A stretch of 64,000 bases of DNA from Micrococcus flavus. Its GTDB lineage: Bacteria; Actinomycetota; Actinomycetes; Actinomycetales; Micrococcaceae. Position numbers and translations under genes: made by a program. The notes under the pieces are model-generated. The model had not been told where the DNA came from. It saw nothing but the letters and a program-made list of their open reading frames with translations, and did no database searches. The DNA is taken from the NCBI RefSeq assembly GCF_014204815.1, contig NZ_JACHMC010000001.1, positions 1,240,001 through 1,304,000 of the forward strand. Direction: 5' to 3'. Below, piece by piece: positions 18,385 to 28,865 of this stretch (the stretch's first letter is position 1; the number at the start of each line of letters is the position of its first letter).

Positions 18385-20553
18385 TCAGAGCATGCAGCTC
18401 ACGCAGCCCTCCACCTCGGTGCCCTCGAGGGCGAGCTGGCGCAGACGGATGTAGTAGATCGTCTTGATGCCCTTCTTCCACGCGTAGATCTGGGCGCGGT
18501 TGAGGTCGCGCGTGGTGGCCGTGTCCTTGAAGAACAGGGTCAGGGACAGGCCCTGGTCCACGTGCTGCGTGGCGGCGGCGTACGTGTCGATGATCTTCTC
18601 GTAGCCGATCTCATAGGCGTCCTCGTAGTACTCGAGGTTCTCGTTGGAGAGGAACGGCGCCGGGTAGTACACGCGGCCGAGCTTGCCCTCCTTGCGGATC
18701 TCGATCTTCGAGGCCACGGGGTGGATCGAGGAGGTCGAGTTGTTGATGTAGGAGATCGAGCCGGTCGGCGGGACGGCCTGCAGGTTGCGGTTGAACAGGC
18801 CGTGCTCCTGGACCTTCGCCTTGAGCTCGCGCCAGTCGTCCTGCGTGGGGACGTGGATGCCGGCGTCGGCGAACAGGGCGGCCACGCGCTCGGTGGCGGG
18901 CTTCCACTCGGCGTCGGTGTACTTGTCGAAGAACTCCCCGGAGGCGTACTTCGAGTCCTCGAACCCGCCGAACCGCTGCCCCGTCTCCTGGGCGATCAGG
19001 TTGGAGGCGCGCAGGGCGTGGAAGAGCACCGTGTAGAAGTAGATGTTCGTGAAGTCGATGCCCTCCTCCGAGCCGTAGTGCACGCGCTCGCGGGCGAGGT
19101 AGCCGTGGAGGTTCATCTGGCCCAGGCCGATCGCGTGGGAGCGGTCGTTGCCCTTGGCGATCGACGGCACGGACTGGATGTCCGACATCACGGACACCGC
19201 GGTGAGCGCCCGGATCGCGGTCTCCACGGACAGCCCGAAGTCCGGGGAGTCCATGGTCTTGGCGATGTTCATGGAGCCGAGGTTGCAGGAGATGTCCTCG
19301 CCCACGTGCTCGTAGGTCAGGTCCTCGTGGTACGTGGAGGCGTCGGAGACCTGCAGGATTTCGGAGCAGAGGTTGGACATGGTGATCCGGCCCTTGATCG
19401 GGTTGGCGCGGTTCACGGTGTCCTCGAACACCACGTACGGGTAGCCGGACTCGAACTGGATCTCGGCGAGGGTCTGGAAGAACTCGCGCGCGTTGATCTT
19501 GGTCTTCTTGATCCGCGCGTCGTCCACCATCTCGTCGTACTTCTCCGTCACGGAGATCTCGGAGAAGGCCTTGCCGTACACGCGCTCCACGTCGTACGGG
19601 GAGAACAGGTACATGTCCTCGTTGCGCTTGGCCAGCTCGAACGTGATGTCCGGGATGACGACGCCGAGCGAGAGGGTCTTGATGCGGATCTTCTCGTCCG
19701 CGTTCTCCCGCTTGGTGTCCAGGAAGCGGTGGATGTCCGGGTGGTGCGCGTGCAGGTACACGGCACCGGCGCCCTGGCGCGCGCCCAGCTGGTTGGCGTA
19801 GGAGAAGGAGTCCTCGAGCAGCTTCATGACGGGCAGGACGCCGGAGGACTGGTTCTCGATGTGCTTGATGGGCGCGCCCTGCTCACGGATGTTCGTTAGG
19901 GACAGGGCCACGCCGCCGCCGCGCTTGGACAGCTGCAGGGCGGAGTTGATGCCGCGGGCGATCGACTCCATGTTGTCCTCGATGCGCAGCAGGAAGCAGG
20001 AGACGAGCTCACCGCGCTGCTTCTTGCCCGCGTTGAGGAACGTGGGGGTGGCCGGCTGGAAGCGGCCGGAGATCATCTCGTCCACCAGGTGGGTGGCCAT
20101 GGCCTGGTCGCCCTGGGCCAGGTGGAGGGCGACGACGGCGACGCGGTCCTCGTAGCGCTCCAGGTAGCGCTGGCCGTCGAACGTCTTGAGCGCGTAGGAG
20201 GTGTAGAACTTGAACGCGCCGAGGAAGGTGGGGAAGCGGAACTTCGCCTTGTAGGCGCGGTCGAACGTGGCCCGGACGAACTCGAACGGGTACTGGTCGA
20301 ACGTCTCCGTCTCGTAGTAGTCGTTCTTCTGCAGGTACTCGAGCTTCTCCTCGAGGTCGTGGAAGAACACCGTGTTGGTGTTCACGTGCTGCAGGAAGTA
20401 CTGGCGGGCGGCGGCGTGGTCCGCCTCGAACTGGATCCGCCCGTCCGCGCCGTACAGGTTCAGCATGGCGTTGAGCTCGTGGTAGCCCAGGCCCTGCCAG
20501 GCCTCGGGCATGGTCTTGGCCTGCTGGATCAGGTCGGCCTCGGTGACGGTCAT
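18385..20553 (-). CDS. nrdE: Class Ib ribonucleoside-diphosphate reductase, alpha subunit NrdE
   Basis: 722-residue catalytic subunit. Its ATG overlaps the nrdI stop (ATGA) and follows GGAAGGA. The short N-terminus lacks the ATP cone, as expected for class Ib. Active-site cysteines are seen in GELVSCFLL and in SNLCSEIL, which also has the nearby Asn and Glu. The radical-transfer tyrosines lie near the C-terminus, and the tail ends EGCVSCML, the CxxC pair reduced by NrdH. Confidence 0.96.
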   Translation of the reverse strand: MTVTEADLIQQAKTMPEAWQGLGYHELNAMLNLYGADGRIQFEADHAAARQYFLQHVNTNTVFFHDLEEKLEYLQKNDYYETETFDQYPFEFVRATFDRAYKAKFRFPTFLGAFKFYTSYALKTFDGQRYLERYEDRVAVVALHLAQGDQAMATHLVDEMISGRFQPATPTFLNAGKKQRGELVSCFLLRIEDNMESIARGINSALQLSKRGGGVALSLTNIREQGAPIKHIENQSSGVLPVMKLLEDSFSYANQLGARQGAGAVYLHAHHPDIHRFLDTKRENADEKIRIKTLSLGVVIPDITFELAKRNEDMYLFSPYDVERVYGKAFSEISVTEKYDEMVDDARIKKTKINAREFFQTLAEIQFESGYPYVVFEDTVNRANPIKGRITMSNLCSEILQVSDASTYHEDLTYEHVGEDISCNLGSMNIAKTMDSPDFGLSVETAIRALTAVSVMSDIQSVPSIAKGNDRSHAIGLGQMNLHGYLARERVHYGSEEGIDFTNIYFYTVLFHALRASNLIAQETGQRFGGFEDSKYASGEFFDKYTDAEWKPATERVAALFADAGIHVPTQDDWRELKAKVQEHGLFNRNLQAVPPTGSISYINNSTSSIHPVASKIEIRKEGKLGRVYYPAPFLSNENLEYYEDAYEIGYEKIIDTYAAATQHVDQGLSLTLFFKDTATTRDLNRAQIYAWKKGIKTIYYIRLRQLALEGTEVEGCVSCML

Positions 20554-21023
20554 GGCTGCAGTCCTTCCAGGCGCTCCCGGACGGCGGTGACGTCCTCGGG
20601 GGTGCCCATCAGCTCGAATTTGTAGAGGAGGGGGACCTTGCACTTGCGGGCGATGATGTAGCCCGCGGCGCAGTAGTCCTCGTAGAAGTTGGTGTTGCCG
20701 GAGGCGAGCACGCCCCGGATCAGCGCCCGGTTGTCCGGGACGTTGAGGAACTTGATCACCTGCTTGGGGACCTCCCCGCCGTCGCTGCCTCCCCCGCCGT
20801 AGGTGGGGGTGAGGAGGACGAACGGGGCGGTGGCGCCCAGCGTGGGCTCCCGGGTGATCACGGGAAGGCGCGCGGCCCGCCCCGCGGGCAGGTCGAGCTT
20901 CTCGACGAAGCGGTGCGTGTACCCGGAGGCGGAGGAGAAGTAGATCAGTCCCGCGTCCGTGGGGACGAGTCCCTGCGCCTCCGCGCCCCGGACGTGGTTC
21001 GGGTCGGCGGTGGCTGCGGTCAT
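20550..21023 (-). CDS. nrdI: NrdI flavodoxin-like protein
   Basis: 157 residues from ATG at 21021-21023. FMN-binding loops are [14 protein letters not shown] and TPTYGGGG. NrdI supplies superoxide/peroxide to assemble the Mn2-tyrosyl cofactor of NrdF. It has an extra N-terminal ~25 residues. It sits 8 bases after nrdH and overlaps nrdE. Confidence 0.95.
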   Translation of the reverse strand: MTAATADPNHVRGAEAQGLVPTDAGLIYFSSASGYTHRFVEKLDLPAGRAARLPVITREPTLGATAPFVLLTPTYGGGGSDGGEVPKQVIKFLNVPDNRALIRGVLASGNTNFYEDYCAAGYIIARKCKVPLLYKFELMGTPEDVTAVRERLEGLQP

Positions 21024-21031
21024 CCGGGTGC

Positions 21032-21277
21032 TCAGGCCACCTGGGTGGCCGCGGCCTCGGCCAGCGCGTCGATCTTGTCCGGGCGGAAGCCAGACCAGGA
21101 GTCGGTCTCGGTGACCACGACCGGGGCCTGCATGAAGCCGAGGCCGCGGACGCGCTCGAGGGCCTCGGGGTCCTGGGACATGTCCACGACGTCGTAGGCG
21201 ATGCCCTTCTTGTCCAGCGCGCGGTAGGTGGCGTTGCACTGGACGCAGGCGGGCTTGGTGTACACGGTGACGGTCAT
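21032..21277 (-). CDS. nrdH: NrdH glutaredoxin-like redoxin
   Basis: 81 residues from ATG at 21275-21277 with GAGAGGGA upstream. The redox motif is CVQC in [14 protein letters not shown], and WSGFRPDKI is the thioredoxin-reductase-recognition segment typical of NrdH. It reduces the NrdE C-terminal cysteines. First gene of the operon. Confidence 0.96.
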   Translation of the reverse strand: MTVTVYTKPACVQCNATYRALDKKGIAYDVVDMSQDPEALERVRGLGFMQAPVVVTETDSWSGFRPDKIDALAEAAATQVA

Positions 21278-21394
21278 GGCGGGGCGTCCCTCTCGCTGAA
21301 GTGGTGGCGGCTGAATCGGCCCGGGGGCCGGGGGAAGTCTGGTGCGACGGGTGTCCACCCGGTGAACGGGAGGAGGCCTCGGTGCGCTGGATCG

Positions 21395-21443
21395 ATACTA
21401 CATCTGGGTGCCCGGAGGGTGGCTGAGCACTACATATAGTAGT
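21395..21443 (-). promoter_or_regulatory. Two NrdR boxes upstream of nrdH
   Basis: The distal box (21428-21443) reads CACTACATATAGTAGT, close to the NrdR consensus ACACWATATATWGTGT. The proximal box (21395-21410, ATACTACATCTGGGTG) is weaker. Their ACTAC cores start at 21397 and 21429, exactly 32 bases (three helical turns) apart, as in known NrdR targets. NrdR represses when dATP is high. The rest of 21278-21712 shows no gene. Confidence 0.8.
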
Positions 21444-21712
21444 TACACCCATGTGCTTCGAGTTGACATCGCGTCCACACCACGCTCCACAGGCGGGGGT
21501 GAATCACAACGGCGTAACCATGCGGGAGACGGTCGGTCGCAGGGACGATGTCCACAGCCGGCGGAGGGTGTGGACGGGGCCGTCCACACCCGGAAAGCGG
21601 CTCTCGACGCACCGGACGTCGGCGTGTCCGGGGGTGTCGCGGACACAAGATGTGGGCCGGGCGGGGCGTCGTGGCGCGGAATGCCCCGCCGCCTCCGCCG
21701 GTTCCCCTCCCC

Positions 21713-22042
21713 ATGAACAGCTCGGACCACACCCTGACGGTCACCCGCAACGACGACGCCTCCCGCTACGAGCTGCACCGTGTCGAGGAGGACGGCCGCG
21801 CCACGCTGCTGGCCGCCCTCGACTACCGGGACAACGGCACCGCCGTGTCCCTCACGCGCGCCTTCACCGTGCCGACCTTCCGCGACCAGGGCCATGCGGC
21901 CACGCTGACCGCCGGCGCCGTCGAGGACATCGCCGAGCGCGGCGGGGCGGCCGGCGGCACGACCATCGTGCCCCAGTGCTGGTACGTGGCCGGCTGGTTC
22001 GAGGAGCACCCCGAACGGCAGGACCTGCTGGCCCGCGGCTGA
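21713..22042 (+). CDS. Small GNAT-like N-acetyltransferase domain protein
   Basis: 109 residues. It resembles the short YjdJ-type acetyltransferase family: YRDNGTAVSLTRAFTVP, then FRDQGHAATLTAGAVED (acetyl-CoA loop) and IVPQCWYVAGWFEEHPE. The substrate is unknown. The ribosome site is weak. Confidence 0.75.
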   Translation: MNSSDHTLTVTRNDDASRYELHRVEEDGRATLLAALDYRDNGTAVSLTRAFTVPTFRDQGHAATLTAGAVEDIAERGGAAGGTTIVPQCWYVAGWFEEHPERQDLLARG

Positions 22043-22096
22043 GACCCCCCGGCAGGCCGGGCCGCCCCCTCGCCCCGACGGGCCGCGCTCAGCACG

Positions 22097-22282
22097 TCAC
22101 TTCATGGCGGGCACCCGACGCACGGCACGCCCGGTCGTCTGGAGTGCGCGAGCCTCCGAGGCGGAGGCGGCGGCGCCGCCCCTCGGCGAAGAGTCCGCGG
22201 CCAGCATGGCCATGGCCAGGCGGACGGAGCGTGGGCACAGGCCGGGCTGGCGGCGGCGGGCGGCGGCGCGGGTGCGGGCCAT
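22097..22282 (-). CDS. Small basic hypothetical protein
   Basis: 61 residues, very rich in Arg and Ala, starting at ATG 22280-22282 with CGGAGGACCGTC just upstream. The strong ribosome site is the only positive sign. No domain is recognised, and in this GC range a chance frame is quite possible. Confidence 0.3.
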   Translation of the reverse strand: MARTRAAARRRQPGLCPRSVRLAMAMLAADSSPRGGAAASASEARALQTTGRAVRRVPAMK

Positions 22283-22389
22283 GACGGTCCTCCGTTCTCG
22301 AGGGGCGCACCCTGAGGTGCTGCTCACACGCTAGGGACGCACCGGACCCCGGCCCAGCACGGGACGGACACGCTCAGGTGACGATCCCG

Positions 22390-22636
22390 TCACGGGCCCA
22401 CACGCCGCGGGGCGGCCAGGGCGATGCCGCCGACGTCGAAGAACTCGGCGTCCAGGCGCGCGCCCATGCCGGCCCAGCCGCCGGCCCGGGACAGCGAGAT
22501 CGGCAGCATCAGCAGGAACAGGCCCACGAAGACGGACGCGTAGGCGCCCGTCGACGTCGCCGCGAGCATGAGGGTGTAGGCGAGCATCACGACGGAGCAC
22601 GACGGCGGCGATGATGACGATGTTGAGGGTGGCCAT
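22390..22636 (-). pseudogene. Small two-helix membrane protein, frameshifted
   Basis: ATG at 22634-22636 follows GGAGGAGCCC and opens MATLNIVIIAAVVL. The frame then breaks, but the next frame continues a sensible membrane protein (VVMLAYTLMLAATSTG, VFVGLFLLMLPISLS, ending PRRVGP at 22390). One extra base near 22594 (CTCCGTC on the minus strand) explains the break. Without it the product would be about 81 residues with two membrane segments. It is divergent from the cupin regulator and may be part of its regulon. It could be a true mutation or a sequencing error. Confidence 0.6.
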
Positions 22637-22718
22637 GGGCTCCTCCGAGCGGGATGGGGGGAGCCGGTGCTGACGAGGGTGTTGCACGTCACGTCCGGTG
22701 CGCTGAGGGTAAACTCGC

Positions 22719-22735
22719 GTTGACCTTGAGACAAC
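22719..22735 (+). promoter_or_regulatory. Candidate operator for the cupin regulator
   Basis: GTTGACCTTGAGACAAC is a 17-base near-perfect palindrome (one mismatch per arm) between the divergent membrane-protein and regulator genes. It overlaps a possible -35 element TTGACC, so autoregulation is plausible. Confidence 0.4.
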
Positions 22736-22769
22736 TCGGGTCCATGCTGGAGGCGACTCTGAAGGAGCC

Positions 22770-23342
22770 ATGAAGTCCCTGCCGCTGCACCCGACCCCGA
22801 CCACCCCGCAGGTGGGCCGACGCCTCCGCGCGCTGCGTGAGCAGGCGCGGATCTCCCTGGCCGACCTCGCCGCCGTGACGGGGCTGTCCAAGGGCTTCCT
22901 CTCGCGCGTCGAACGCGACCTCACCAGCCCCTCGGTGACCTCCCTGGTGGCCGTGTGCCAGGCCCTGGGGACGAGCCCCGGCGATGTCCTGGACGCCCCC
23001 GAGGTCACGGTGGTCCGCGGTGGTGAGGCGCCCGCCGTCAGCCTGGGCGGCGAGGGGATCTCGGAGCACCTGCTCTCCCCGCCCGGCCTGCGGCCCCTGC
23101 AGGTGATCCGCGCGGAGATCGCCCCCGGCGGGACCGGCGAGGAGGAGCTGTACACCGTGGACTGCGAGGTGGAGTCCGTGCATGTGGTCTCCGGGCGCCT
23201 GACGCTGCGCACCGTGGACGGCGCCCACGCCCTGGAGGCCGGGGACACCGCCACGTTCAGCGGGCGGGAGCCGCACTCCTGGCGGAACCCGGACCCCGAC
23301 TCCCCCGCACACGTCCTCTGGATCCTCGCCGGACGCACCTGA
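22770..23342 (+). CDS. XRE-family regulator with C-terminal cupin domain
   Basis: 190 residues; ATG at 22770 after GAAGGAG. An N-terminal XRE helix-turn-helix spans about residues 15-70 ([20 protein letters not shown], then [20 protein letters not shown]). A cupin fold (about 105-185) has [14 protein letters not shown] and [10 protein letters not shown]. This architecture (PuuR-like) usually senses amines or their catabolites. It is followed after 47 bases by the ureohydrolase operon, which it probably controls. Confidence 0.85.
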   Translation: MKSLPLHPTPTTPQVGRRLRALREQARISLADLAAVTGLSKGFLSRVERDLTSPSVTSLVAVCQALGTSPGDVLDAPEVTVVRGGEAPAVSLGGEGISEHLLSPPGLRPLQVIRAEIAPGGTGEEELYTVDCEVESVHVVSGRLTLRTVDGAHALEAGDTATFSGREPHSWRNPDPDSPAHVLWILAGRT

Positions 23343-23389
23343 CCTCCCCACCCCCGAGCCCCACCCCGACCCCATCGAAGGAGAACGCC

Positions 23390-24397
23390 ATGCTGGAGAT
23401 CCCCCGCGTCGAGGAGAACGACCGCCTCGGCCCCGTGAACTCGGCCCTCGTGCCCCGCTACGGCGGCGCCCCCACCTACGCCCTGCTGCCCCGCCTGGAC
23501 GAGGCCGCCGCCCGCGGCCTCGCCCCGGAGATCAAGGTGGTCGGCGTGCCCTTCGACGCCGGCGTGTCCTACCGGCCCGGCGCCCGGTTCGGCTCCGGCC
23601 ACGTCCGCCAGTCCTCCCGCCTGCTGCGCCCCTACAACCCGGCCACGGACACCTCCCCGTTCGCGCAGGCCCAGGTGGTGGACGCCGGGGACATGGCCGT
23701 GAACCCCTTCACCATCGGCGAGGCGATCGAGACGATCCAGCAGGACGCCCTCGACCTCACCGCGGACGGCTCGTCCCTGATGACCATCGGCGGCGACCAC
23801 ACCATCGCCCTGCCGCTGCTGCGCGCCGCCGCCGAGCGCGCCGGCCAGCCCGTGGCCCTGCTGCACTTCGACGCCCACCTGGACACGTGGGACACCTACT
23901 TCGGCGCCGAGTACACCCACGGCACCCCGTTCCGCCGCGCCGTGGAGGAGGGCATCCTCGACACCGAGGCCATCTCCCACGTCGGCACCCGCGGCCCGCT
24001 GTACGGCAAGAAGGACCTCGACGACGACCACCGCATGGGCTTCGGGATCGTCACCTCCGCGGACGTGTTCCGCAAGGGCGTGGACGAGATCGTGGACCAG
24101 CTCCGCACCCGCATCGGCGACCGCCCGCTGTACGTCTCCGTGGACATCGACGTCCTCGACCCGGCCCACGCCCCCGGCACCGGCACCCCGGAGGCCGGCG
24201 GGCTGACGTCCCGCGAGCTGCTCGAGATCCTCCGCGGCCTGCGTGGTCTGGACCTCGTGGGCGCCGACGTCGTGGAGGTCGCCCCCGCCTACGACCACGC
24301 CGAGCTCACCGGCGTGGCCGCCTCCCACGTGGCCTACGACCTGATCACCCTCATGGCGGACCGCCGCGCCGCCCGCGCCGAGGAGGCCTCAGCATGA
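23390..24397 (+). CDS. speB: Agmatinase/guanidinobutyrase family ureohydrolase
   Basis: 335-residue dimanganese ureohydrolase; ATG at 23390 after GAAGGAG. The metal motifs are complete: [10 protein letters not shown] (His), [10 protein letters not shown] (Asp, His, Asp), [19 protein letters not shown]. The 'HLD' form with Trp-Asp is typical of agmatinases and guanidinobutyrases, not arginases. It hydrolyses a guanidino substrate to an amine and urea. Its neighbours (a TPP decarboxylase-like enzyme, an aminotransferase, an aldehyde dehydrogenase, GabT) make 4-guanidinobutyrate at least as likely a substrate as agmatine. The stop overlaps the next gene by ATGA. Confidence 0.88.
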   Translation: MLEIPRVEENDRLGPVNSALVPRYGGAPTYALLPRLDEAAARGLAPEIKVVGVPFDAGVSYRPGARFGSGHVRQSSRLLRPYNPATDTSPFAQAQVVDAGDMAVNPFTIGEAIETIQQDALDLTADGSSLMTIGGDHTIALPLLRAAAERAGQPVALLHFDAHLDTWDTYFGAEYTHGTPFRRAVEEGILDTEAISHVGTRGPLYGKKDLDDDHRMGFGIVTSADVFRKGVDEIVDQLRTRIGDRPLYVSVDIDVLDPAHAPGTGTPEAGGLTSRELLEILRGLRGLDLVGADVVEVAPAYDHAELTGVAASHVAYDLITLMADRRAARAEEASA

Positions 24398-26175
24398 GCG
24401 ACACCGCCGCCACACCCCAGACCGCCGCGCCCGACGCCGCCGCCCCCCGCCGCAACGGCGGTGACCTCGCCGTCGAGACCCTGCACGCCCTCGGGGCGCG
24501 CACCGTGTTCGGCATCCCGGGCCAGCACGCCCTGGGCCTGTTCGACGCGCTCTCCCGCTCCCCGTTGGAGTTCGTCTCCAACCGCGTGGAGAACAACGCC
24601 GCGTTCGCCGCGGACGGCTACGCCCGCGCCACCGGCGAGGTGGGCGTGCTGTTCCTCTCCACCGGACCCGGCGCCCTGACCTCCCTGGCGGGCCTCCAGG
24701 AGGCGTACGCCACGGGCGTGCCCCTGGTGGTGATCGCCTCCCAGATCCCGCTGTCCGGCCTCGGCGCCCGCCGCAAGGGCATGCTCCACCAGCTGGACGA
24801 CCAGAAGGCCTCCGCCCAGAACGTCACCAAGACCCAGCACACCGTGCACCACGCCTCCGGCATCCCCTCCGCCATCCAGGACGCGTGGGCCGAGGCCGTG
24901 ACGGTGCCGCAGGGTCCGGTGTGGGTGGAGATCCCCCAGGATGTGCTCCTCGGCGGCGTCGAGGTGCCCCGGGTGCAGGACGCGCTGGCCGTCCCCTACG
25001 ACCACCCGCCGCGCGCCGAGCTCGTCGACGAGTCGGTCCGCTGGCTGCGGGACGCCGAGCGCGTGGCGATCGTGGCCGGCGGCGGCGTGCGCCGCTCCGG
25101 CGAGGCCGCCCAGGAGTCCCTGCGCGAGGTCGCCGAGCTGCTGCAGGCCCCCGTGGTCTGCTCCCCCGGCGGCAACACCGCGTTCCCGTGGGAGCACCCG
25201 CTCTCCCTCGGCGGCTGGGTGGAGGACCGCCACGTCACGGACCTGCTCGAGGACGCCGAGGTGCTGCTCGTCGTCGGCTCCGCCCTGGGCGAGGTCACCT
25301 CCAACTACTTCACCCTCGAGCCCCGGGGCCGGCTCATCCAGATTGACGCCGAGCCGCGCGTCCTCGAGACCAACCACCCCACGCTCGGCGTGCGGGCCGA
25401 CGCCGGCCAGGCCCTGGCCGCGCTCGTGGACGCGCTGCGGGCGGACGAGACCGCCCGGCCCGCGGAGCGCCCGTGGCACGGCCGCACCTCCGCGGACGTG
25501 GTGGCGGAGGTCAACGCCAAGGTCACCGCGCGCCTGGACGCGCAGGACCTCGGCCGCGAGCGCCGCCTCATGGCGGACATTCGCGCCGCCGTCCCCACGG
25601 ACATGCAGACCTTCTGGGACATGACCATCGCCGCGTACTGGGGATGGAACTGCTGGGACGCCCAGGAGGGCGAGTTCCACTCGGCCCAGGGCGCCGGCGG
25701 GCTGGGCTACGGCTTCCCCGCGGCGTTCGGCGCGTCCGTGGGCCTGGCCTCGGCCGGGCGCGACGCGCGGGTGCTCGCCGTGGCCGGCGACGGCTCGGCG
25801 ATGTACTCGATCGCCGAGCTCGCCGCGGCCCGCCAGCACGACGCGGACGTCACCTGGCTGATCGTCGACGACGGCGGCTACGGCATCCTCCGCGAGTACA
25901 TGGAGGGCACGTTCGGCCAGGCCACCGCCACCGAGCTGGCCCGCCCGGACTTCGCCGCGCTCGCCGAGTCCTTCGGCGTGCCCGCCGAGACCGTGGAGGT
26001 CGAGCAGGTGGGCGAGGCGCTCGCCCGCGCCCTCGCCGGCTCCGGCCCCAACGTCGTCGTCGTGCGCACCCTGCTGCGCATGTGGGCGCCCAGTCACCTC
26101 GAGGAGGCCGTCCCCGTGGATGACGCCGGCCTCGACCCCGCCGAGACCACCCGACCGGAAGGACCCACGGCATGA
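24394..26175 (+). CDS. Thiamine diphosphate-dependent enzyme, acetolactate synthase/AruI-like
   Basis: 593 residues in the three-domain pyruvate-oxidase fold. The N-terminal Pyr domain has [13 protein letters not shown] and the catalytic Glu in [16 protein letters not shown]. The central domain is about residues 215-350. The C-terminal TPP domain has [17 protein letters not shown] and, after the usual spacing, DDGGYGIL. It is probably not a biosynthetic acetolactate synthase, since it is linked to a ureohydrolase and an aminotransferase and has no small subunit. The best fit is a 2-ketoarginine decarboxylase (AruI) role, inferred from context only. Confidence 0.8.
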   Translation: MSDTAATPQTAAPDAAAPRRNGGDLAVETLHALGARTVFGIPGQHALGLFDALSRSPLEFVSNRVENNAAFAADGYARATGEVGVLFLSTGPGALTSLAGLQEAYATGVPLVVIASQIPLSGLGARRKGMLHQLDDQKASAQNVTKTQHTVHHASGIPSAIQDAWAEAVTVPQGPVWVEIPQDVLLGGVEVPRVQDALAVPYDHPPRAELVDESVRWLRDAERVAIVAGGGVRRSGEAAQESLREVAELLQAPVVCSPGGNTAFPWEHPLSLGGWVEDRHVTDLLEDAEVLLVVGSALGEVTSNYFTLEPRGRLIQIDAEPRVLETNHPTLGVRADAGQALAALVDALRADETARPAERPWHGRTSADVVAEVNAKVTARLDAQDLGRERRLMADIRAAVPTDMQTFWDMTIAAYWGWNCWDAQEGEFHSAQGAGGLGYGFPAAFGASVGLASAGRDARVLAVAGDGSAMYSIAELAAARQHDADVTWLIVDDGGYGILREYMEGTFGQATATELARPDFAALAESFGVPAETVEVEQVGEALARALAGSGPNVVVVRTLLRMWAPSHLEEAVPVDDAGLDPAETTRPEGPTA

Positions 26176-27401
26176 GCACCCTCGTCCCCGCCGGCGCCCG
26201 CGCCCACCTGGCCCGCCGCGCCACCACCGTCCGGCAGTCGGCCGTGCGCGACGTCTTCGACATCGCGATGGACCCGGACCTCGTCTCCCTCGCCGGCGGC
26301 AACCCGTGGCTGTCCGGCCTGCCGCTCGAGGAGCTCGGCGCCACCGCGCAGCGGCTGATCGCGCAACAGGGGACCGCGTCCCTGCAGTACGGCCCCGGCC
26401 AGGGCCTGGCGTCCATGCGCGCGGCGGCCTGCACCGTGATGGCCGCGGACGGCATCCCGGACGCGGACCCCGAGCTGGTCGTCATCACCCCCGGCTCCCA
26501 GGCCGCGATCGACACCGCGTGCCGCGCCTTCGCGGACCCGGGCGACGTCGTCGTGGTGGAGGACCCCACCTTCGTGGGTGCGCTGACCTCGTTCCAGACC
26601 TGGGAGCTCGCCGCCGTGGCCACCCCCACGGACGAGCACGGCCTGGTGCCCGAGGAGCTGGACGCCACGCTCACGCGCCTGGCCGCGGAGGGCCGCCGCG
26701 TGGCGTTCCTCTACACGATCCCCTCCTTCGCCAACCCCTCGGGCCTGCTGCTGCCGGCCGAGCGCCGCGAGCGCGTGGCGGAGGTCTGCGCGCGGCACGA
26801 CGTCCTGATCGTGGAGGACAACCCGTACGGGCAGATCGCGTTCGACGGGGAGCCGGTGGCCCCGATCGCCGCCGCGCACCGGGACCGCACCGTGTACCTG
26901 GGGACGATGTCCAAGATCTTCTCCCCCGGCGTGCGCGTGGGCTGGGCCCTGGTGCCGGAGGCGCTGCACCGCGAGTTCTACCTGTGCGCCGAGTCCGCGT
27001 TCATCCACGCCTCCACCACGTCGCAGATGCTCGCGACGGCGTTCGTCACCGAGTTCGACTGGCAGGGCCATGTCCGCGAGGTCACGGGCCTGTACCGGGC
27101 GCGCGCGGCCGCGCTGCAGGACGCGCTCACCGAGCACTGGGACCCCGCCTTCGAGTACACGCCCCCGGCCGGCGGGTTCTTCCTGTGGGGCTCGCTGCCG
27201 GCGGGGGTCGACACCGTGGAGCTGATGCGGGAGGGCATCGCCGCCGGTGCGGTGTTCGTGCCCGGCGCGGCGTTCACGCCGGTGGAGGGCGTGCACTCCA
27301 CCCTGCGCCTGGCCTACTCGTTCGTGGACGAGGAGACCCTCGTGGAGGGCGTGCGGCGGCTGGCGCCCGTGGTCGACGGGGCGGTCGCCGGGCGCGGCTG
27401 A
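26172..27401 (+). CDS. PLP-dependent aminotransferase class I/II (AruH/LysN-like)
   Basis: 409 residues; ATG overlaps the previous stop. Fold type I features are SLAGGNPW, LQYGPGQGLASMR, NPSGLLLPAERR, VEDNPYGQIAF and the PLP lysine in GTMSKIFSPGVRVGW. It belongs to the 2-aminoadipate/kynurenine aminotransferase-like group, with broad amino-donor use. As third gene of the ureohydrolase operon it could convert arginine to 2-ketoarginine (inference). A bidirectional terminator follows. Confidence 0.88.
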   Translation: MSTLVPAGARAHLARRATTVRQSAVRDVFDIAMDPDLVSLAGGNPWLSGLPLEELGATAQRLIAQQGTASLQYGPGQGLASMRAAACTVMAADGIPDADPELVVITPGSQAAIDTACRAFADPGDVVVVEDPTFVGALTSFQTWELAAVATPTDEHGLVPEELDATLTRLAAEGRRVAFLYTIPSFANPSGLLLPAERRERVAEVCARHDVLIVEDNPYGQIAFDGEPVAPIAAAHRDRTVYLGTMSKIFSPGVRVGWALVPEALHREFYLCAESAFIHASTTSQMLATAFVTEFDWQGHVREVTGLYRARAAALQDALTEHWDPAFEYTPPAGGFFLWGSLPAGVDTVELMREGIAAGAVFVPGAAFTPVEGVHSTLRLAYSFVDEETLVEGVRRLAPVVDGAVAGRG

Positions 27402-27420
27402 GCCCCGCCTCCCGCCGCCC

Positions 27421-27468
27421 ACGACGCCGGCCCGCCACCTCCACTGGGAGGTGACGGGCCGGCGTCGT
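27421..27468. terminator. Bidirectional terminator between convergent operons
   Basis: 14-bp stem, one mismatch, then 7 more base pairs and a 4-base loop (27421-27442 with 27447-27468). The outer arm ACGACGCCGGCCCG is identical to that in the nrdF terminator at 15601. Confidence 0.8.
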
Positions 27469-27479
27469 CCGCGGGGGCG

Positions 27480-28865
27480 TCAGTCGTGGACGAAGTAGAG
27501 CTGCTTGTTGACGAACTCGTCCATGCCGAGCGGGCCCAGCTCGCGGCCGAAGCCGGAGCGCTTCACGCCGCCGAACGGGATCTCCGCGCCCTCGCCGGCC
27601 GGCGTGTTCACGTTCGCCATGCCCACCTCCAGACGGCGGGCCACGCCCTCGGCGAGCTCCTGGTCCCGGGAGAAGACGGCGCCGCCGAGCCCGTACTGCG
27701 AGTCGTTCGCGAGCGCGAGCGCCTCCTCGGCGGAGTCCGCCCGATAGACGACGGCCACGGGGCCGAAGAGCTCCTCCCGGTAGGCGTCCATCTCGGCGGT
27801 GACGCCGGTGATCACGGTCGGGGAGAAGTAGGCGCCGGCGTCGTCGGTGAGCTCGCCGCCCACGTGGACGGTGGCGCCCTGCTCCCGGGCGCGGGCCACC
27901 TGCTCCGCGAGCGCCTCGGCGGCGGCACGGGAGGAGAGCGGGGTGTACACCGTCTCGTCCTCCGACGCGGACTCCCCCGGGCGCATGGCCTGGGCCAGGG
28001 AGACCAGCTCGGCCACGAACGCGTCGTGGAGGTCCGCGGACACGATCATGCGCTTGTTGGAGTTGCAGGCCTGGCCCATGTTGTACATGCGGGTGGCCCA
28101 GGCGGTGCGCGCGGCCTCGGCGACGTCGTCCGTGTCCAGGACGATGTACGGGTCCGAGCCGCCGAGCTCCAGCACGGCCTTCTTCAGGTGCTGCCCGGCC
28201 AGGGCGCCCACCACCGCGCCGGCGCGCTCCGAGCCCGTGAGGGAGACGCCCTGCACGCGCGGGTCCGCGATGATCGTGGCGATCTGCTCGTGCGTGGCGA
28301 ACACGTTCGTGTAGACGCCCTCGGGCACACCGGCGTCGTCCATGATCCGCTGCACGGCCTGCGCGGAGCGGGGGCAGATCTCGGCGTGCTTGAGCACGAT
28401 CGCGTTGCCGAGCATCAGGTTCGGCGCCGCGAAGCGGGCGATCTGGTAGTAGGGGAAGTTCCACGGCATGATGCCCAGCAGCACGCCCAGCGGCAGGTGC
28501 CGGATCATGGCCCTGCCGCCGCTGAACGTCTCGATGGGCCGGTCCGCGGCCAGGGCGGGGCCCTTCTCGGCGAAGTAGCCGAAGATCGCCTCGCAGAACT
28601 CGGCCTCCTCGACCCCCTCGGCGACGCGCTTGCCCATCTCCTCGGCGATGATGCGGGCGAGCTCGTCCTTCCGCTCGGCGAACAGGTCCGCGACCTTCCG
28701 CACGACCTCGCCGCGCTCCTCGATGGGTCGGGCGGCCCACGCACGCTGGGCCTCGGCGGCGCGGGCCAGCACGGGGTCGATCTCCGCGTCCTGCAGGGCG
28801 TCGAAGGTCTCCACCACCTGGTCGGTGGCCGGATCCTGGACGCGGTAGCCGGGATGGGTGCTCAT
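27480..28865 (-). CDS. NAD(P)-dependent aldehyde dehydrogenase (aminobutyraldehyde/succinate-semialdehyde type)
   Basis: 461 residues from ATG at 28863-28865, overlapping the permease stop. Family motifs: MPWNFPYYQ (Asn of the oxyanion hole), SLTGSERAG, catalytic Glu in LELGGSDP, catalytic Cys in NMGQACNSNKR, and EELFGPVA. Length and motifs fit the succinate-semialdehyde dehydrogenase group. In the same operon as putrescine oxidase, its likely substrate is 4-aminobutanal (giving GABA), possibly also 4-guanidinobutanal or succinate semialdehyde; this is inference. Confidence 0.88.
   Translation of the reverse strand: MSTHPGYRVQDPATDQVVETFDALQDAEIDPVLARAAEAQRAWAARPIEERGEVVRKVADLFAERKDELARIIAEEMGKRVAEGVEEAEFCEAIFGYFAEKGPALAADRPIETFSGGRAMIRHLPLGVLLGIMPWNFPYYQIARFAAPNLMLGNAIVLKHAEICPRSAQAVQRIMDDAGVPEGVYTNVFATHEQIATIIADPRVQGVSLTGSERAGAVVGALAGQHLKKAVLELGGSDPYIVLDTDDVAEAARTAWATRMYNMGQACNSNKRMIVSADLHDAFVAELVSLAQAMRPGESASEDETVYTPLSSRAAAEALAEQVARAREQGATVHVGGELTDDAGAYFSPTVITGVTAEMDAYREELFGPVAVVYRADSAEEALALANDSQYGLGGAVFSRDQELAEGVARRLEVGMANVNTPAGEGAEIPFGGVKRSGFGRELGPLGMDEFVNKQLYFVHD

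Noticed and set aside
21462-21467. TTGACA as a -35 for the GNAT gene
   Set aside because: No -10 element follows at 16-19 bases, and it is 250 bases from the start codon.
24394-26175. Biosynthetic acetolactate synthase (ilvB)
   Set aside because: No ilvN or ilvC nearby, and the gene is coupled to a ureohydrolase and an aminotransferase.
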